DNA of 27,954 nt, from assembly GCA_049965715.1 (NCBI GenBank), contig JBMFWA010000018.1:1-27954 (forward strand), given 5' to 3'. Below, in pieces: positions 1 through 8,281 of this stretch. The notes under the pieces are model-generated. The model had not been told where the DNA came from, searched no databases, and saw only the letters and a program-made list of their open reading frames with translations. The DNA is from JAKAFX01 sp049965715 (GTDB lineage Archaea; Thermoplasmatota; Thermoplasmata; Thermoplasmatales; Thermoplasmataceae). Numbering within the stretch: position 1 is the stretch's first letter; each line of letters begins with the position of its first letter. The translations under genes and the position numbers were made by a program.

Positions 1-59
1 TCAAAAATGTATAGAGAAGATTCAGAAAGCTTGAAATCTTACAAGACAATATTGTCTCC

Positions 60-110
60 AATTAGGGGACCTAACCACTCCCCTCTCCTAGGAAAGGGGA
101 ATTCCCGATC
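60..110 (-). mobile_element. Possible IS200/IS605-type right end (remnant)
   Basis: Read on the minus strand, this stretch has GGGAATTCCCC followed by a hairpin (80-99), CCCCTTTCC with GGAGAGGGG around a TA loop. All nine pairs form only in minus-strand RNA, where one is a G-U wobble; the plus strand has a C-A mismatch there. GGGAATxCCCC plus a G/C-rich hairpin is a common layout at the 3' end of tnpB genes and their guide RNA. No TnpB coding sequence can be recognised upstream (110-330), so at most this is a worn remnant. It could also be an unrelated hairpin. Confidence 0.25.
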
Positions 111-400
111 GCACATGTTAAACGTGTTTTGAGGTCTTGGACTAAATTCAGCGAGAAAGTCATGAGGTAGTATATGAACACTGCAAATGAGAATTTAAGG
201 CCAACACTGCAAAGTGAAAGAGTGCAAAACAAAATACAATTATTGAGCACTCGCTTCTCTCTGGAACGCAGGACGGATTCACGCATCATGGTTCAACCAC
301 TGTAATTCTCTGGCTCTACAGATGACAACATTTTGTGATATTTCCTGGCCTGGTAAATTATGTAACAATAATAAGAACAGTTTCGATAAGGTACTGCCGC

Positions 401-988
401 ATGACTAAGCTATATGTTGTAAGACATGCAGAGATAAAGATTGATGCAGACGCACCGCCGGATAAATGGAAACTTACGGATAACGCTTCTGATGCCGTTG
501 TGAAGATGCTGAACGGAATATCTGCTGACCGCATTGATCGCATTTATTACAGTCCTCTTCCAAAGGCGTCCCAGACTGCAGATATAATAAACAATATCTA
601 TGGAATTGCCAAGGCGGAACGAGACTGCCTGAGAGAGGTTGAACGGCATTTTCCGTACGTTGATCATGGCACCTTCACCCGCTACGTGGAACAATACCTG
701 TCTGGACACGACGATAGAAACTTCGAAAGATACTATGATGTCAGGGAAAGAATAGTCAGTTGTGTGATGGATATACTGAGAGAATCGGCAGGAAAATCAG
801 TAATGGTTGTTTCACATGGAATGGTGATCACCGTACTGTACAGGCATCTTATCGGCACGGCACTTGACCCTGGTGGCTGGAAAACACTGAAGATGCCTGA
901 TCTATCGGTTATTGATCTTGATACTTGCATGGTTGAGAGAGGATTTTACGCCGGGTACAGAATCATGCCTCTAACAAAGACAAAATAA
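401..988 (+). CDS. Histidine phosphatase (phosphoglycerate mutase-like) family protein
   Basis: A 195-residue phosphatase of the histidine phosphatase superfamily, which transfers phosphate through a histidine intermediate; the substrate cannot be told from sequence. Visible are the RHAE catalytic motif at residues 8-11 (His9 is the nucleophile), the SPLPKASQTA segment at 51-60 (family pattern SPLxRAxQTA, with Lys for Arg), Glu79 and the second catalytic histidine in VVSHG (His139). A longer frame opens at 335, but I chose ATG 401: RHAE then sits at the usual N-terminal position, and the AT-rich box AATAATAAG around 368-376 is about 28 bases upstream, fitting a leaderless mRNA. The gene stands alone, with a minus-strand tRNA downstream. 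It could be a cofactor-dependent mutase or a phosphatase such as a cobalamin-pathway or sugar-phosphate enzyme; the short length favours a phosphatase. Confidence 0.88.
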   Translation: MTKLYVVRHAEIKIDADAPPDKWKLTDNASDAVVKMLNGISADRIDRIYYSPLPKASQTADIINNIYGIAKAERDCLREVERHFPYVDHGTFTRYVEQYLSGHDDRNFERYYDVRERIVSCVMDILRESAGKSVMVVSHGMVITVLYRHLIGTALDPGGWKTLKMPDLSVIDLDTCMVERGFYAGYRIMPLTKTK

Positions 989-1191
989 TAACCGTGTGTG
1001 CTTCATTATGAACGATGGCCCTGTATGTCACCTGCTTATCCGCAGCAGAGCATTGACCCCGGTTACGCAGGTCATTTTCAGTAAGGGAGTGCACATGAAA
1101 CCTGGGAAAAACACGAATTTCTCAACGTTCCACAGAGCTTCACACTGTAACAATGTTCAGTTGAACGCCGGGGGTATGCCAGATTGTAAAA

Positions 1192-1264
1192 TGGGCTTGG
1201 CCGGATTCGAACCGGCGATCCCCGCTGTGTGAGAGCGATGTCGTGACCACTGGACTACAAGCCC
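1192..1264 (-). tRNA. tRNA-Val (anticodon CAC)
   Basis: The reverse strand folds into a full cloverleaf of 73 nt: acceptor GGGCTTG/CAAGCCC (7 bp), a three-pair D stem GTC/GAC, anticodon stem TCGCT/AGCGG, seven-base loop CTCACAC, five-base variable loop, and T stem GCCGG/CCGGC with loop TTCGAAT. The anticodon CAC (plus-strand 1229-1231) reads the valine codon GUG. The discriminator is A and CCA is not encoded. No intron is present. Confidence 0.96.
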
Positions 1265-1287
1265 CTGCGATCCTGTAGCATACAGAT

Positions 1288-1296
1288 CATAAAAAA
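1288..1296 (-). promoter_or_regulatory. TATA box of tRNA-Val
   Basis: Minus-strand TTTTTTATG centred about 28 bases before the mature 5' end of the tRNA, as expected for an archaeal promoter starting just ahead of the acceptor stem. Confidence 0.5.
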
Positions 1297-1634
1297 TGTT
1301 TCACGCAGTTGTCCACTAACCAAACTATTTATTTTTCTTATCGGGACTATCCATTAATGGCCCAACCATAAAATTTTTTTGGGTATTTTAAAGGAATTGC
1401 CAGTGGCGCAATATCGAAGTATGTATTCACCTCCTGTGGATTTTTCAGTAAATGGATAAAAATGGCCGGTTCATTTGTGAATTGTTGATCAAAGGCTTCA
1501 AGATATGGTCAAGTGAGGTTCAGAAAAGTTTGAATACAATAAATGAAATGATTGAAATTGAGGCAACCTGACATGGTCTGCGCGGTAAGCTGACGCCATC
1601 TGCAGGGGAGAAATGACTTCCAAAAACTGCTATT
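1297..1634. other. Gene-free stretch, 338 bases
   Basis: No convincing gene. An ATG frame of 39 codons lies at 1452-1571 on the plus strand (starts MDKNGRF, ends IEIEAT); after its TGA the same frame continues as HGLRGKLTPSAGE before another stop. The tail faintly resembles the C-terminal HxxLxxKTPxEAxG pattern of DDE transposases, so this may be a decayed insertion-sequence end. There is no clear promoter or ribosome site for it. Confidence 0.3.
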
Positions 1635-2555
1635 TCACAAGGTTTTAACCTGATCGACGATTTTAGCGATATCAGGAATCGACTTTATTCCTTTGGAAAT
1701 TCTCATTGACGCTACAATATTGCCAGCCTTGCAGGCTATGTCTTCGCTATATCCAGACAGTGTGGCTGCCATGTAGCCTGCATCGTATGCATCCCCTGCT
1801 CCAATGGTGTTATTAATCTGATCAATTTTCACAGCATCGCAAGAAAACTCTTTTCCATTCTTTATTAACTTCGAACCGCCTTTATCCAGTTTTAACACAT
1901 ATGTTACCCTGTCCATTTTTTTTAAGATATGAAGCGTTTCTTCGAGGCTCGTTTTAGAATATGAAAGTGCTTCTTCCCTGTTCAGAAAAACTGTATTTGA
2001 CAAATCAATAAACTTTTGAATATCGACGATCTGGGATATAAGCGGGCCCGGATCGAAGAACACGAGTTTCTGATTAAGACTTGCATGCTTTGCTGCGTTC
2101 AGTATTGTATCATATGTTTTCCCGTTACTGACCAGATTGTAGCCTTCAAAGAAAATTGACTTTGAATCTTTTATCAAAGTTTCATCGATACTGTCAAGCA
2201 TGCCTCCTGCTCCGGTATGCCCGACAAATGAATGGTCTCTGTTTGAGTCAATGAGGTTGATGGAAATTGCTGTTCCTGCTGTTTCATCCCTGCTCATATG
2301 CTGGGTGTTGACCCCGCTTTCTTTGAGTTCCCTCAGCAGGTAATCGCCCGGAACATCTATCCCGATTTTATCCACAAACGCAACTTTTAAGCCAAGACGG
2401 GATGCTATAATCGCCATGGCCGCAGGCCCGCCCGGTGCTATTTCCATTTTTGGCGAAATGCTGGTTGTTCCTTTTGAGATCGGAAAATTCCCGATTTCAA
2501 GTGAAATGTCCAGAACAGCATCTCCTATTATCAGGAGATCATGATTGGATGGCAT
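1635..2555 (-). CDS. PfkB-family carbohydrate/nucleoside kinase (YegV-like)
   Basis: A 306-residue cytosolic kinase of the ribokinase/PfkB family, which phosphorylates the hydroxymethyl group of a sugar or nucleoside with ATP. The N-terminal substrate motif (GGPAAMAIIASRLG, about residues 42-55), GIDVPGD at 65-71, and the C-terminal NNTIGAGDAYDAGYM with anion hole GAGD at 252-255 and catalytic base Asp255 are all intact, and the length is typical. It is the last gene of a three-gene minus-strand operon and its first 17 bases overlap the end of the ADP-ribosylglycohydrolase gene, suggesting translational coupling. The transporter-glycohydrolase-kinase set has the order of E. coli yegTUV, so a ribosyl compound released by the hydrolase is the likely substrate (inference). 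Ribokinase, adenosine kinase or fructokinase activity cannot be separated by eye. Confidence 0.92.
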   Translation of the reverse strand: MPSNHDLLIIGDAVLDISLEIGNFPISKGTTSISPKMEIAPGGPAAMAIIASRLGLKVAFVDKIGIDVPGDYLLRELKESGVNTQHMSRDETAGTAISINLIDSNRDHSFVGHTGAGGMLDSIDETLIKDSKSIFFEGYNLVSNGKTYDTILNAAKHASLNQKLVFFDPGPLISQIVDIQKFIDLSNTVFLNREEALSYSKTSLEETLHILKKMDRVTYVLKLDKGGSKLIKNGKEFSCDAVKIDQINNTIGAGDAYDAGYMAATLSGYSEDIACKAGNIVASMRISKGIKSIPDIAKIVDQVKTL

Positions 2556-3552
2556 CCAGAAATTTGCCTCCCAGTTCCCTTATGCTCCTTTTGGCGGATG
2601 CATCAATGGTTTTTATCCAGTCCGCTGGAATATCTTTGATTCCGGAATAGGAGCCCGCAATGCCTCCAGTCATTGCACCGATGGTGTCAGAATCGCCACC
2701 CAGGTTGCATGCCAGCAATATTGCGTCCCTGAAGTTGCCCCCAGATTTTACAAATATCGAAATGGCAGCAGGCACCGCATCCTCTGTCAGCGCCCATTGC
2801 GGTTTAATTATAAACTTGTAAAGTTCATTGAGGAAGGTGTCGGAATCAGGGGACCCGTTGGCTATATCCACCGCTTCCCTGATTCTCTCAGAAATTGACA
2901 TGCCTGGGTTTCCCATCACTTTGGCGCCCAGGTCAGCCCCTCTCAGAGATGCCCTATAGATATTGCGGATGTCATTTTCGCCCGAGACTGCACTCCTCAC
3001 GGCGAAGCAGACGGCGGACGCACCGGAAACTGCCAGAGCGGTATGATGTGTGCACATGCAGGCATTTATGACATCGTTCACGGTTTTTTCATCGTCTGAA
3101 TATGCATCAAAAATACCGACTGGACTTATCTTCATTGCACAGCCGTTTGTTATTCCGTTCTTGCCTGTAACCATGTAGGATATGCCGGACTTTAGATCTT
3201 TTATGGCAGACCTCGTGCTGGGGCCTATCAGTGTGGTTTCCAGAATGTCGTTATCATCTGCCCATTTCACAAGCCTCTCTGCCACGTCTTCGGGATCGAT
3301 TCTCCTGCTTTGTATTATGGAGTCTGCCAGCATGAATGTCAGTTCTGTATCGTCCGTGTATTCTCCTCTAACAAGTCTTGAATGTACAGAACCTTCCATG
3401 GGGGCTTCAATAAAATCCCTGACCACACCAAACTTTCCTTTGATATCCTCCCTGCTCAGAAATGTTGTGGGCATCCCCATTGCATCTCCTATGGCAACAC
3501 CGTAAAATGTGCCCAGAATTTTATCTCTCAGGATGTTCCTGTCTGGATTCAT
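2539..3552 (-). CDS. ADP-ribosylglycohydrolase family protein (DraG/YegU-like)
   Basis: A 337-residue all-helical dinuclear-metal hydrolase of the ADP-ribosylglycohydrolase family, which cleaves an N- or O-glycosidic bond to ribose. The family motifs are complete: GVAIGDAMGMPTTF (18-31), metal-binding TDDTE (66-70), TNGCAMKISPVGI (135-147), THHTALA (168-174) and the C-terminal metal motif LGGDSDTIGAMTGGIAG (284-300). ATG 3552 lies two bases after the stop of the transporter gene, and the 3' end overlaps the kinase gene, so all three are very likely one mRNA. Nitrogenase-linked DraG enzymes have the same fold, but no nitrogen-fixation gene is nearby. The sugar kinase and transporter point instead to catabolism of a ribosylated small molecule. 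The substrate is unknown. Confidence 0.93.
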   Translation of the reverse strand: MNPDRNILRDKILGTFYGVAIGDAMGMPTTFLSREDIKGKFGVVRDFIEAPMEGSVHSRLVRGEYTDDTELTFMLADSIIQSRRIDPEDVAERLVKWADDNDILETTLIGPSTRSAIKDLKSGISYMVTGKNGITNGCAMKISPVGIFDAYSDDEKTVNDVINACMCTHHTALAVSGASAVCFAVRSAVSGENDIRNIYRASLRGADLGAKVMGNPGMSISERIREAVDIANGSPDSDTFLNELYKFIIKPQWALTEDAVPAAISIFVKSGGNFRDAILLACNLGGDSDTIGAMTGGIAGSYSGIKDIPADWIKTIDASAKRSIRELGGKFLDAIQS

Positions 3553-3554
3553 GT

Positions 3555-4826
3555 CTAATTCACCTTATCCCAGATCCTTACACTCTTTCCCTTGCTGGTC
3601 TCAATTCCCCATATGTACCAGGCCACGGAGGCAACCAGACCGCTGCCGAAGATTCCTATTCCCAGCCACATGTAGGATACAATTGGTAGATTGACCGCCA
3701 GAAAAATCACCGGGATGGAACCACCCAGAGAAATAACCCTGACCACGGCAAGATAGATCCCTCTCCTCTTCGTCGGCCATATTTCAGATTTCAGCGTGTC
3801 CTCCGCCAGGAAATATACATTTATGAAGACAGAAACCCCTATGAATAAGAACCAGAAAACGAAGGTGTCTGTGAGCCAAATTTTTAAGGTCGGTATAAAC
3901 AGGTAAGCAAAAATGACGACAAGGACTGCAGAAACCAGAAGAAAGCGTTTTCTGCTGTATCTGTCAGCAACGAGTCCGAGAAAACCGGCTGCAAATGCCA
4001 CTATTCCAAATATGAAGATCAGCCAGTCTGTAAGTGAAGGGAAGAAATATGGGCCCAGCGTCAGCACAATCAGGCTGAATCCGGCCGTATAAGCCCATCC
4101 TATTATTCCGCCCACCGCGATTCTAAAATATATTGATGGTAATTTTGCAGGCCTCACAAGGCTGTCTTTTTCAGGCAAAGCTCCATAATATTTCTCAAGT
4201 TCATCGCTTGCCCGGCTGAATTTACCCTTGGACTCCAGCCACATGACAGACTCCGGCAGTCTCAGTCTAATAATGTACATTACTAGAAGCGAAAGGAGCA
4301 GGGTCACTCCAAGTAGTTCTCTCTGCGCGGATATTGATGAAACAGCAAGGAGTGCCATAATTGCGGCCACTGACCCACCTATATTGGTGAAATTGAGCTC
4401 CAGGAAAAGGGCCCTGCTTCTGTATTTTCTTGGAAACAGTTCGTGCGTCGCTGCAAGTATGGTATTGTATTCACCGCCAGCGGCAAACAGGAGCATGCCG
4501 ATGAATATCAGGATCGTTATGTAGGTGTAGCTGAATATCAGACCAAGGGCACCGACCGCGTAAATCGCAATGGTGATGAACAGCGTCTTTTTCCTGCCAA
4601 CCTCGTCCGCAAGTGGTCCCGACACCGCACCGCCAAGCAGAAGCCATAGAGGTGGCCATACTGCCAGCAGCGCTATCAGTGACCTGGGAATAGTCACCCA
4701 CGATGTTGCTATATATGATAGGGAGTATATGTATGCCTCAACACCCGTGCCTATGGAAAATGCAAGGAACAGTAGGCTGTGAACTGTGCTCCATTTTAAA
4801 TCCTCGACCTGTGCTGCAGAGTCCAT
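3555..4826 (-). CDS. MFS transporter, first gene of the glycohydrolase-kinase operon
   Basis: A 423-residue membrane protein of the major facilitator superfamily with about 12 hydrophobic segments. The loop 2-3 motif GPLADEVGRKKTLF (70-83) and its second-half counterpart GLVADRYSRKRFLL are both clear, as in proton-coupled sugar and metabolite porters. It belongs to a different MFS subgroup from E. coli YegT (a nucleoside:H+ symporter relative), so only the operon role, not orthology, is shared. The start at ATG 4826 is supported by a TATA-like box 24 bases upstream, giving a leaderless mRNA. The next gene begins two bases after its stop. I infer that it imports the substrate of the downstream glycohydrolase and kinase; the direction and substrate are not visible. 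Confidence 0.85.
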   Translation of the reverse strand: MDSAAQVEDLKWSTVHSLLFLAFSIGTGVEAYIYSLSYIATSWVTIPRSLIALLAVWPPLWLLLGGAVSGPLADEVGRKKTLFITIAIYAVGALGLIFSYTYITILIFIGMLLFAAGGEYNTILAATHELFPRKYRSRALFLELNFTNIGGSVAAIMALLAVSSISAQRELLGVTLLLSLLVMYIIRLRLPESVMWLESKGKFSRASDELEKYYGALPEKDSLVRPAKLPSIYFRIAVGGIIGWAYTAGFSLIVLTLGPYFFPSLTDWLIFIFGIVAFAAGFLGLVADRYSRKRFLLVSAVLVVIFAYLFIPTLKIWLTDTFVFWFLFIGVSVFINVYFLAEDTLKSEIWPTKRRGIYLAVVRVISLGGSIPVIFLAVNLPIVSYMWLGIGIFGSGLVASVAWYIWGIETSKGKSVRIWDKVN

Positions 4827-4844
4827 TGTTGGATACTTTCTGGA

Positions 4845-4854
4845 AGTATAAGAT
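4845..4854 (-). promoter_or_regulatory. TATA box of the MFS-glycohydrolase-kinase operon
   Basis: Minus-strand ATCTTATACT centred about 24 bases before ATG 4826. The rest of 4855-5063 shows no other feature. Confidence 0.5.
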
Positions 4855-5063
4855 TATTCTCCAATCTCTGTACTGCATCGTGTGACATTTTTTGAAGGCA
4901 GTGATTTTCCTCATATCACGTATTTTTAAGCATCAGCTTAATGGTTCCTTGAAAGTTGACGTCACATCCGCCCTATGATTTGCATTTTTCTGGACTGAAG
5001 TTCAGATTATGAACAGTGGATGATATTTCAAAAAAATCCATAGGGTGGAGTTGCAGTCCGGCT

Positions 5064-6053
5064 TCACCTGTCCACAAGCTTCATCGCGTTGTCCGAGTAT
5101 CTCTCTCCCCTGACGCCTATTCTTTCGAGCACACCCTCTATCCTTCCTATGGTTTCAGAATCAAGTTCTATCGAGACTGCCCTGATATTTTCCTCCAGGT
5201 ACTTCCTCTTTTTCGTGCCCGGAATTGGTATGACACCCCTGTGCTTGCTGAGAATCCATGAAAGGGAAAGCTGCGGGAGTGTGATGTTGAGTTCCCTTGC
5301 AATGCCCTCGAGCTCACTGACAATCTGGTAGTTGTGTATCAGGTTTTCCCTGGAGAACCGGGGAAACTGCGATCGGTAGTCTTCTTCAGGTATCTGCGCA
5401 GGATCCCTGAAACTCCCGGTCAGAAATCCTCTGCCGAGCGGGCTGAAGGCCACGAAACTTATCCCGAGTTCCCTGCAGGCATCCATAACTCCGTCCTTCT
5501 CATGATCCCTGGTCCAGAGCGAATACTCCGACTGGACTGCAGAAACCGGATGAATTGAATTCGCCTTTTTTATGGTGGATGCAGAAGCTTCGGAGAGACC
5601 TATATACCTCACTTTTCCCTGGTCAACCAGATCAGCCATGGCCGAAACCGTATCCTCAACCGGCGTTGATCGATCTATCCTGTGATAGTAATAGAGATCG
5701 ATATAGTCTGTATCAAGCCTTTTCAAACTTCGTTCGCATGCCTCCTTTACGTATTCTGGTTTGCCGTTGATTCCAGCAGTCTTTCCATTGCTGTCCCGGG
5801 TGAAACCGAATTTCGTCGCTATTATAACCTGATCCCTGTGTTTCTTCAGGGCCTTGCCAACCAGTATCTCGTTTTCCCCGCGTCCATAGTCGTCAGCAGT
5901 ATCGAAGAAATTTATGCCCAGCTCCACCGCTCTTTCGAGCGTTGCCATGGACTCTTTCTCGTTGAAACCAAGATAGAATTCTGACATTCCCATGCATCCG
6001 AGCCCTATGGCAGATACCTTCAGATCTGAATTACCCAGCGCCACGTATTTCAT
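5064..6053 (-). CDS. Aldo/keto reductase
   Basis: A 329-residue NAD(P)H-dependent oxidoreductase of the aldo/keto reductase superfamily with a TIM-barrel fold. The catalytic tetrad is complete: Asp51, Tyr56 (in FFDTADDYG), Lys81 and His124 (in YYYHRIDR). GLSEAS and the C-terminal IPIPGTKKRKYLEEN cofactor segment are typical, and the HRIDRSTPVEDT stretch resembles the AKR13/YakC group. A longer frame begins at 6059 (MVMKY), but ATG 6053 gives the classic start MKYVALGNSDLKVS and lies about 26 bases from the AT-rich box ATTATCTATT (6074-6083). The gene is monocistronic. The substrate, probably an aldehyde or ketone, cannot be read. Confidence 0.95.
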   Translation of the reverse strand: MKYVALGNSDLKVSAIGLGCMGMSEFYLGFNEKESMATLERAVELGINFFDTADDYGRGENEILVGKALKKHRDQVIIATKFGFTRDSNGKTAGINGKPEYVKEACERSLKRLDTDYIDLYYYHRIDRSTPVEDTVSAMADLVDQGKVRYIGLSEASASTIKKANSIHPVSAVQSEYSLWTRDHEKDGVMDACRELGISFVAFSPLGRGFLTGSFRDPAQIPEEDYRSQFPRFSRENLIHNYQIVSELEGIARELNITLPQLSLSWILSKHRGVIPIPGTKKRKYLEENIRAVSIELDSETIGRIEGVLERIGVRGERYSDNAMKLVDR

Positions 6054-6383
6054 AACCAAGATAATGCGTTCATAATAGATAATCTATACAGGGTCAGCTA
6101 ATGACAGCGGCACACATTCCGAACGACCACAGATAAAAGTTTATCAAGCAAGGTATAATTGTGAATGGTCTCATTAAATAGCAGACATGAAAACTGATTG
6201 TCTACGACGACGTGAGACTAAAGTTTACCTCGCCATGGGCCTCGGACTGAGTGAATGGTGGGTTCCATAGCATTGAAGTTCCGATCAGAGGCGGGTGAAA
6301 AATTCCCTGGCGGGTCAGCTAGTTAGGAAATGTGAATAACTTACGTTAGCCCGGGGAAAAGTCTATTTCAGACGGGAGTAAAT
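6054..6383. other. Gene-free stretch between divergent genes
   Basis: Holds the promoter of the aldo/keto reductase on the left (ATTATCTATT at 6074-6083, minus strand). On the right is a possible box TGAATAACTTAC (about 6332-6343, plus strand) for the protease gene, followed by a weak ribosome site GGGAG (6374-6378) ahead of ATG 6384. The middle contains a 28-codon ATG frame at 6187-6273 that I do not support as a gene. No RNA gene is recognised. Confidence 0.4.
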
Positions 6384-7454
6384 ATGGACGGTGTTCCAGA
6401 AAAGATCAGGATGCAGAACGAGGATTTACAGTATGTTGTAAATCTTGTGAAATCGAATGTGATCACATACGATATTCAGGTCAATCCTGTCTCTCTCACA
6501 TTCTTTTTCCTGATGAGTGATAACCCGAATTTCACAGAATCCTTTGATACAATCCGGAAGGAGCTTGTGCCAAAGGGATTCATACCTTTTGTCAGGGAAA
6601 ATGGCGAATCAACCATTACCGTCACCAGGAATCCCTACAAGAAATTCACTGCAAACAGGGTAAACCTGATTCTCTTTGCACTGACCCTGGCTTCCACCAT
6701 ATATGTCGGATCGCTATATTCAAGAGCATTCGTTGCAGGTGAACTTTCCCAGATACTCTATGGATTTGCGTTTTTCTCCGCGCCGCTCATGCTCATACTT
6801 GGTTTGCATGAGCTCGGCCACTACTTCACTGCAAGGAAGTACCATGTAAGGGCATCATTTCCCTTCTTCATCCCGTTTCCGGTTGAGATTGGAACCTTTG
6901 GTGCATTCATCTCTCTCAGAGACCCCATACCGAACAAGAGGGCGATGACTGAAATCGGTGCTGCAGGACCAATAGTCGGATTCCTCACGAGCCTTCCCCT
7001 TCTGTTTGTTGCTGATTACCTGAATTCCGTCATAAAACCCATAGCGGACATTCAGGCTATTCCCATCACATTTCCCCTCATTTACCAGCTGCTTGGAATT
7101 CATATCAGCACTTCACAGCCGCTCTTCCCCATGGTGTTCGCAGTGTGGGTTGGAATATTTGCAACAGCAATGAATCTTCTTCCCGTGAGCCAGCTTGACG
7201 GCGGTCACATTGCCAGGGGCCTCCTTGGAAGCAAATCATCATACATAGGGTATGCGATGGTCGCATTCCTGCTAATTGCCGGATTCGAGGTCTACTCGGG
7301 ATGGATTTTTCTGGCGTTTTTCGTGATGTTCATGGGGCTTCACCACCCCCCTGCCCTTGACGATTATTCCAAAATAAGCGCGTTTGACATCCTCATAGGC
7401 GTGTTTGCACTGCTGATGTTTATACTGAGCTTCACGCTTGTTCCCATAGTTTAA
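6384..7454 (+). CDS. Site-2 protease-type membrane metalloprotease (M50 family)
   Basis: A 356-residue integral-membrane zinc protease of family M50, which cuts substrates within the membrane in regulated proteolysis. Residues 1-90 form a soluble N-terminal domain, followed by about seven hydrophobic segments. The zinc motif HELGH (142-146) lies in the second hydrophobic segment, and the third ligand is in NLLPVSQLDGGH (264-275, Asp272). AAGPIVGF (193-200) is also typical. No PDZ domain is seen; the length and N-terminal domain match a common archaeal subgroup. A weak GGGAG ribosome site lies six bases before the ATG. The substrate is unknown; in archaea such enzymes are often annotated only as peptidase M50. 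Confidence 0.93.
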   Translation: MDGVPEKIRMQNEDLQYVVNLVKSNVITYDIQVNPVSLTFFFLMSDNPNFTESFDTIRKELVPKGFIPFVRENGESTITVTRNPYKKFTANRVNLILFALTLASTIYVGSLYSRAFVAGELSQILYGFAFFSAPLMLILGLHELGHYFTARKYHVRASFPFFIPFPVEIGTFGAFISLRDPIPNKRAMTEIGAAGPIVGFLTSLPLLFVADYLNSVIKPIADIQAIPITFPLIYQLLGIHISTSQPLFPMVFAVWVGIFATAMNLLPVSQLDGGHIARGLLGSKSSYIGYAMVAFLLIAGFEVYSGWIFLAFFVMFMGLHHPPALDDYSKISAFDILIGVFALLMFILSFTLVPIV

Positions 7455-7554
7455 CGTTGAGTTTGCAGATATCTGACCTGAACGATGGATTTGTTCCTTT
7501 GGGAAAAATAATTTAGCGTGTGGTTATCCCTCCTTAATAAAAGGTTGATAGCAT

Positions 7555-8220
7555 TTGCCAAAAATCAGTGTTGTAATTCCCACCATAAACGAGGAAAAGA
7601 CCATCGGATCCGTCGTCCAGACGATCAAGAAGCTGGGAGACGTTGAAATTATAGTGGTCGATACAAACTCCAGGGATAGAACCCGCGAGATAGCGGAGTC
7701 TCTGGGATGCAGGGTTATCAGCGAACCAAGAAGGGGATATGGAATTGCCTACAAGACTGGCTTTGCACATGCATCGGGAGATATATTTGTCGGGATAGAC
7801 GGAGACGGCACATATCCTGCCGAGATCATCGGACCGATCATAGAGATCATGGAGATAGACAATGTGGATTTCGTTTCCTGTGACAGGATGACTCTCAGGA
7901 ATGAGCACAACTATACGATGCTGCACTTCGTTGGCAACAGCGTCCTGAACCTGTCGATGAGGATTTTCTTCAAATGCGATATAAATGACTCGCAGAGCGG
8001 GATGTGGGTGTTCAGGAAATCACTTTACCAGAAAATGAAGGGGCTCAGCGACGGCATGTCCTTTTCCCAGGACCTGAAGATAGAGGCACTAGAGCATGGC
8101 AGGCTCATCGAAATACCCGTCAGATACGGTATAAGGGTAACAAAACCAAAGCTTAAAACATGGAATGATGGATTCTCAAACCTTTTCCAGATATTCATAA
8201 AGAGGGTCAACAAGAACTGA
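7555..8220 (+). CDS. Family 2 glycosyltransferase (dolichyl-phosphate sugar synthase-like)
   Basis: A 221-residue GT-A fold glycosyltransferase of family 2. SVVIPTINEE (5-14) binds the nucleotide, GIDGDGTYP (80-88) carries the DxD metal motif (Asp82, Asp84), and DSQSGMWVFRK is the acceptor-side segment seen in dolichyl-phosphate glucose/mannose synthases. It lacks the C-terminal membrane domain that some relatives have. It probably moves a sugar from a nucleotide donor to a lipid carrier for surface glycans or N-glycans at the membrane face (inference). The start is TTG 7555, supported by the ribosome-site-like AAGGTTGAT at 7541-7549 and a likely TATA box AATAATTTAG about 7506-7515. SepF follows with its own promoter. 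Confidence 0.9.
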   Translation: MPKISVVIPTINEEKTIGSVVQTIKKLGDVEIIVVDTNSRDRTREIAESLGCRVISEPRRGYGIAYKTGFAHASGDIFVGIDGDGTYPAEIIGPIIEIMEIDNVDFVSCDRMTLRNEHNYTMLHFVGNSVLNLSMRIFFKCDINDSQSGMWVFRKSLYQKMKGLSDGMSFSQDLKIEALEHGRLIEIPVRYGIRVTKPKLKTWNDGFSNLFQIFIKRVNKN

Positions 8221-8251
8221 TGCATTTCTGTCCGGAGATTTCTATCAAAAA

Positions 8252-8259
8252 TTATATAG
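8252..8259 (+). promoter_or_regulatory. TATA box of sepF
   Basis: TTATATAG centred 26.5 bases before ATG 8282, so the transcript should start at or within a base of the start codon (leaderless). Confidence 0.7.
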
Positions 8260-8281
8260 CCCGGACAATTCTTATCTAATC

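Noticed and set aside
71..289. 72-codon minus-strand frame near the left end
   Set aside because: Its last residues come from the hairpin region and it has no promoter, ribosome site or recognisable domain.
996..1232. 78-codon plus-strand frame after the histidine phosphatase
   Set aside because: It runs into the antisense of tRNA-Val (ending GLAGFEPAIPAV), a well-known artefact of tRNA genes.
6187..6273. 28-codon ATG frame between the reductase and protease genes
   Set aside because: No promoter or ribosome site and no family likeness; short enough to be chance.
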